From contig DHJC01000078.1 of NCBI GenBank assembly GCA_002404155.1, positions 5,660 through 13,302 of the forward strand: 7,643 nucleotides of DNA, read 5' to 3'. Shown here one piece after another: positions 5,847 through 7,643 of this stretch (position 1 is the stretch's first letter; each line of letters opens with the position of its first letter). A model generated the notes under the pieces. That model did not search any database. It was not told the origin of the DNA and saw nothing but the letters and a program-made list of their open reading frames with translations. Position numbers and translations under genes: made by a program. This DNA is from Chloroflexi bacterium UBA4730 (GTDB lineage: Bacteria; Chloroflexota; Limnocylindria; P2-11E).

Positions 5847-6304
5847 CAGCGGCCGCTTCTCGCGCTACCCCGTGCCGGTGCTCGAGGACGAGCGCGAGCG
5901 CTTCGAGCGCTACCGGGCCGAGCCCCTCGGGGGTGCACTGGCCGAGCACCTGGCCTTGGCGATGGTCCAGCAGGACCGCGCGGTTCGCCGCCGGCCGCTC
6001 GGGCGCCGAAGAGGGCCGCACCGTGGCCACCCTGGCGCGGGCCTACGCCCAGATCAGCCTGGCCCAGAAGAAGGTCGTCCATGTGCCCGACGAGGCCGCC
6101 GCGCGGGCGCTGTTCGGTGCGATCTACGGCTGCGTCAAGCGCGCGGCGCACGACGAGCTGGGCGGCGAGCCCGAGCGGGAGCGGCGCCTGCTCCAGGGCG
6201 TCGCGCGCTACGTGCTGGCGGTCGACTGGAGCAAGGTAATCGTCCAGCCTGCGACCGCCGCGGCCTCGCCGCCCCAGAGCCAGCGATCCTCGAGGCGCCG
6301 CTAA
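5847..6304 (+). pseudogene. Hypothetical protein gene with a frameshift
   Basis: Two plus-strand frames join into one natural reading. From about 5847 the first frame gives FSRYPVPVLEDERERFERYR and AEHLALAMVQQDRA. From about 5985 the next frame continues FAAGRSGAEEGRTVATLARA, then AYAQISLAQKKVVHVPDEAA and LLQGVARYVLAVDWSKV, to TAA 6302-6304. Both parts have strongly GC-biased third positions. The switch lies in the GC run at about 5976-5995 and could be a single extra base. The first frame has an ATG at 5776, but the stretch before 5845 looks like minus-strand coding, so the true start may be lost. The product is soluble, helical and charged; I do not recognise the family. Confidence 0.45.
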
Positions 6305-6558
6305 GGTCCGGCTTCGATCGGCAGCCGCATCGTGGTGAGCGCGGATCCTGGGCGATCATCGTGCCAACGCCGCTGACGATCGTCAGCGCGCCCGGGATCC
6401 CGACTGGCACGAGCGCAGGGTTCCCCGTTCCGCGCAGGGTCGCAGCGGTCGATCGCTGGGGTTGCCGAGCCCGACCCGCCGCTACCGGCACGGGTTGCGA
6501 GGGTTTCGCCGGGGGGTTCGCGAGGGTCACCGCGGCACTTTCCGAGACTTTCGTGGGG
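6305..6558. other. Intergenic stretch with no supported gene
   Basis: Several long frames run through here, but their translations are proline/arginine-rich and unlike natural proteins. The only distinct element is the palindrome at 6371-6388. I see no tRNA or other RNA gene. Confidence 0.4.
6371..6388. repeat. Perfect 18-bp palindrome
   Basis: CGCTGACGATCGTCAGCG is fully self-complementary with no spacer, and the bases flanking it do not pair. A spacerless palindrome suits a protein-binding dyad better than a hairpin. It lies 67 nt downstream of the frameshifted hypothetical gene, in DNA without recognisable coding. Confidence 0.7.
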
Positions 6559-7153
6559 TTACCCGCCGGCCACCGTGAGCCGAACGAGCCCGACGTCCAG
6601 CAGGTCCCCGACCAACTGCTGCGCCGCCCACTTCAGCGTGCTCACCTACCGCGGGCTGCCCTGCGGCTGCGGCCACCGTTCGATCGTCGAGCACCTGGCC
6701 CGCGCGAGCTGTCGGTTCGCGCGCCTGAGGAGGAGTGTCGCGATAGCGAGCGCGAGCCTCCTCCCGCCATTGGCTCGTTCGCACCTGTCGATAGGCTGCG
6801 AGAACAGCGTCCACCGCAGCTCCCGTTTGCTCAATCTCCTTAGACGTGGCACGGCGAACCTTCCCGAGTGGAACGGCTTCAGCCAGCCGCGCTACGACGT
6901 CGAGGAGGGTCTTGGAGGAGCCATAACCGTTGACGGCGCGGACGACATAGGCCATCGCCTGGTCCTCGTCGGTGCCCTCCCCATCGGACTGCAGAAGCAC
7001 CGAACGACGAGCGCCACGCCGTTTGGGGACGAGTTCGATGAAATGCGCTCCGTCTTGCATCGCTTGCCACGAGCCCGCTCCGTCATCGGGACCGTTGGCT
7101 CTCACGATGAACTGATCCTTCACTCCGAGCTGCGGCTTCGATACATGGACCTG
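6527..7153 (-). CDS. Hypothetical protein, chimeric ORF downstream of a SufB fragment
   Basis: The frame continues from the SufB fragment without a stop to TGA 6529-6527. From about 7150 to 6740 the translation looks natural, with KDQFIVRANGPDDGAGSW, MQDGAHFIELVPKRRG, DEDQAMAYVVRAVNGYGSS and KEIEQTGAAVDAVLAAYRQ. After that it becomes arginine/alanine-rich and is probably not real coding. Codons with A or T in the third position are more common than in the mer and MFS genes. No start codon with a ribosome binding site is visible at the junction, so a 5' end appears to have been replaced by sufB sequence. I do not recognise a family. Confidence 0.35.
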   Translation of the reverse strand, partial: QVHVSKPQLGVKDQFIVRANGPDDGAGSWQAMQDGAHFIELVPKRRGARRSVLLQSDGEGTDEDQAMAYVVRAVNGYGSSKTLLDVVARLAEAVPLGKVRRATSKEIEQTGAAVDAVLAAYRQVRTSQWREEARARYRDTPPQAREPTARAGQVLDDRTVAAAAGQPAVGEHAEVGGAAVGRGPAGRRARSAHGGRRVTPRKSRKVPR

Positions 7154-7276
7154 GCTGATCTCGCGGCCGACCGCCTCGGAGAGGCCCTTCTTCTTCACGT
7201 TGACCGACGCGTTGTCGTCGTGCCAGCCGTACTTGTAGCTGTCCGGGAGCTCCGGAGTGACGTTCTCGACTGCAAT
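7154..7276 (-). pseudogene. sufB: SufB N-terminal fragment
   Basis: These 41 codons read ATT(7276-7274)-AVENVTPELPDSYKYGW, then HDDNASVNVKKKGLSEAV, then GREIS. SufB, the cluster-assembly scaffold subunit of SufBCD, typically begins with a YKYGW/F motif, then KKGLSEEVVREIS and EPEWML. The match holds through REIS and then stops; the EPEWM continuation and the other roughly 420 residues are absent. An ATG would be expected where the ATT stands, so the fragment has probably lost its start as well. It lies just inside the right inverted repeat, on the strand opposite to the sufT-like and Fe-S carrier genes on the other side of the cassette. Confidence 0.7.
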
Positions 7277-7282
7277 GCGCCT

Positions 7283-7311
7283 ATTACCTACCTATCTAGT
7301 CGGAAATACAA
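7283..7311 (-). promoter_or_regulatory. sufB: Candidate promoter of the sufB fragment
   Basis: On the minus strand TTGTAT (7311-7306) and GGTAAT (7288-7283) are separated by 17 nt, within an AT-rich stretch containing the direct repeat TAGGTAGGTAA. The predicted transcript start falls at about the ATT at 7276, as for a leaderless mRNA. The -10 match is weak. Confidence 0.3.
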
Positions 7312-7332
7312 GAGGGCGGCCGCCAGAACGCA

Positions 7333-7420
7333 CGGACACGCCTTCTTCTCTCCCGCGACCACGCCGTACGGCCCCTAATTCGGGCGCCGCTCTTCTGGGC
7401 TAGCCGCCCGAATCGAGCGT
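7333..7420 (-). repeat. Inverted repeat, right copy (IR-R)
   Basis: This is the reverse complement of 1871-1958 with 3 mismatches in 88 bp. It lies between the sufB fragment and the transposon-end-like arrays. A minus-strand ORF coming from the arrays ends in it with the same TLDSGG-stop as the ORF at the left copy. Confidence 0.95.
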
Positions 7421-7431
7421 CTCTGTGCGGA

Positions 7432-7500
7432 TTCCGACGGTAATGGCCCAGGCGTTCCGATCGAAATGGCCGACCGGTTCCGACGAAATGGCCCACCCCT
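7432..7500. repeat. Three tandem 23-bp imperfect repeats, IS21-like end
   Basis: Units begin at 7432, 7455 and 7478 with the core TTCCGA(C/T)(CG)(G/A)(T/A)AATGGCC, evenly spaced at 23 bp. Multiple short transposase-binding repeats near the termini are characteristic of IS21-family elements. No istA or istB coding is present in the window, so the family call rests on the repeat pattern and on remembered similarity to such ends. Confidence 0.55.
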
Positions 7501-7549
7501 GACGGAGGCGGAACGAGCGGCGGCGTGAGCTGAGGAGGGAGCGGCATTC

Positions 7550-7602
7550 TGTCAATGGCCAACGAAAAGTCCCCACTTGTGGCCAACGAAAAGTCCCCAC
7601 TT
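7550..7602 (+). mobile_element. Candidate IS21-family terminus with two direct repeats
   Basis: A 23-bp unit (TGGCCAACGAAAAGTCCCCA then CTT) is repeated exactly at 7556-7578 and 7580-7602. A TGTCAA at 7550 precedes it and may be the element's tip, since IS21 ends start with 5'-TG. If so, the element extends rightwards out of the window. Nothing further can be identified in 7603-7643. Confidence 0.5.
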
Positions 7603-7643
7603 CCGCGTTCGTCGTCGATTCTCCAACGCGCCTCGCGGCTGAA

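Noticed and set aside
6559..6645. Minus-strand 28-residue frame from a GTG (VSTLKWAAQQLVGDLLDVGL...)
   Set aside because: It looks natural and faintly like a winged-helix segment, but it is too short and isolated, with no ribosome binding site, to call.
4873..6843. A 656-codon plus-strand open frame
   Set aside because: Its translation is arginine/proline-rich and it overlaps the MFS gene out of frame. Only the short part at about 5847-5985 resembles real coding, and that is reported separately.
1..7643. CRISPR array, tRNA or rRNA genes
   Set aside because: No regularly spaced palindromic repeats with unique spacers, no tRNA T-loop signature in a cloverleaf context and no rRNA-like sequence were seen.

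Overview
The window is GC-rich and uses GTG and TTG as well as ATG starts, GGAGG-type ribosome binding sites and probably leaderless transcripts. Its protein types fit a high-GC Actinomycetota-like bacterium, though the sequence alone does not fix the lineage. It looks like an accessory, heavily rearranged segment: a compact mercury-type resistance cassette sits among broken fragments of iron-sulfur assembly genes, other gene remnants and insertion-sequence ends.

Left flank (1-1890): a DinB/maleylpyruvate-isomerase-N-like gene runs off the left edge on the minus strand, with a short unidentified remnant upstream of it. Next come a frameshifted sufT-like (DUF59/MIP18) pseudogene and an intact A-type iron-sulfur carrier gene. 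After that is an unrecognised reading frame that ends inside an inverted repeat.

Central cassette (about 1870-7420): an inverted repeat (88 bp, 3 mismatches; copies at 1871-1958 and 7333-7420) brackets about 5.4 kb. On the minus strand lie a small MerT/MerF-like membrane protein, then merA (start and stop overlapping), then a 74-residue HTH-only MerR-family protein 4 nt after merA, and then a GC-rich hairpin. Divergently transcribed on the plus strand are an ArsR-family regulator with a CmtR-like cysteine pattern and a 12-helix MFS efflux protein. A palindromic AT-rich site between the two arms probably serves as a shared operator. The inferred circuit is metal binding to the ArsR protein, release of the divergent promoters, and expression of uptake/reduction on one arm and the transporter on the other. 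MerA, however, carries Ser in place of the second cysteine of its redox-active pair, so mercury reduction by the usual mechanism is doubtful.

Right part (5680-7643): this is a patchwork. It holds a minus-strand 3' remnant resembling an LMW-phosphatase arsenate reductase, a frameshifted hypothetical gene, a perfect 18-bp palindrome in otherwise featureless DNA, and a chimeric minus-strand ORF whose first 41 codons are the N-terminus of SufB with an ATT where ATG is expected. The second inverted-repeat copy follows, then two arrays of 23-24 bp repeats that look like IS21-family transposon ends.

The most notable observations are the MerA active-site substitution, the inverted repeat around the cassette, the scattered Suf debris on both sides, and a two-regulator mer locus with an HTH-only MerR.
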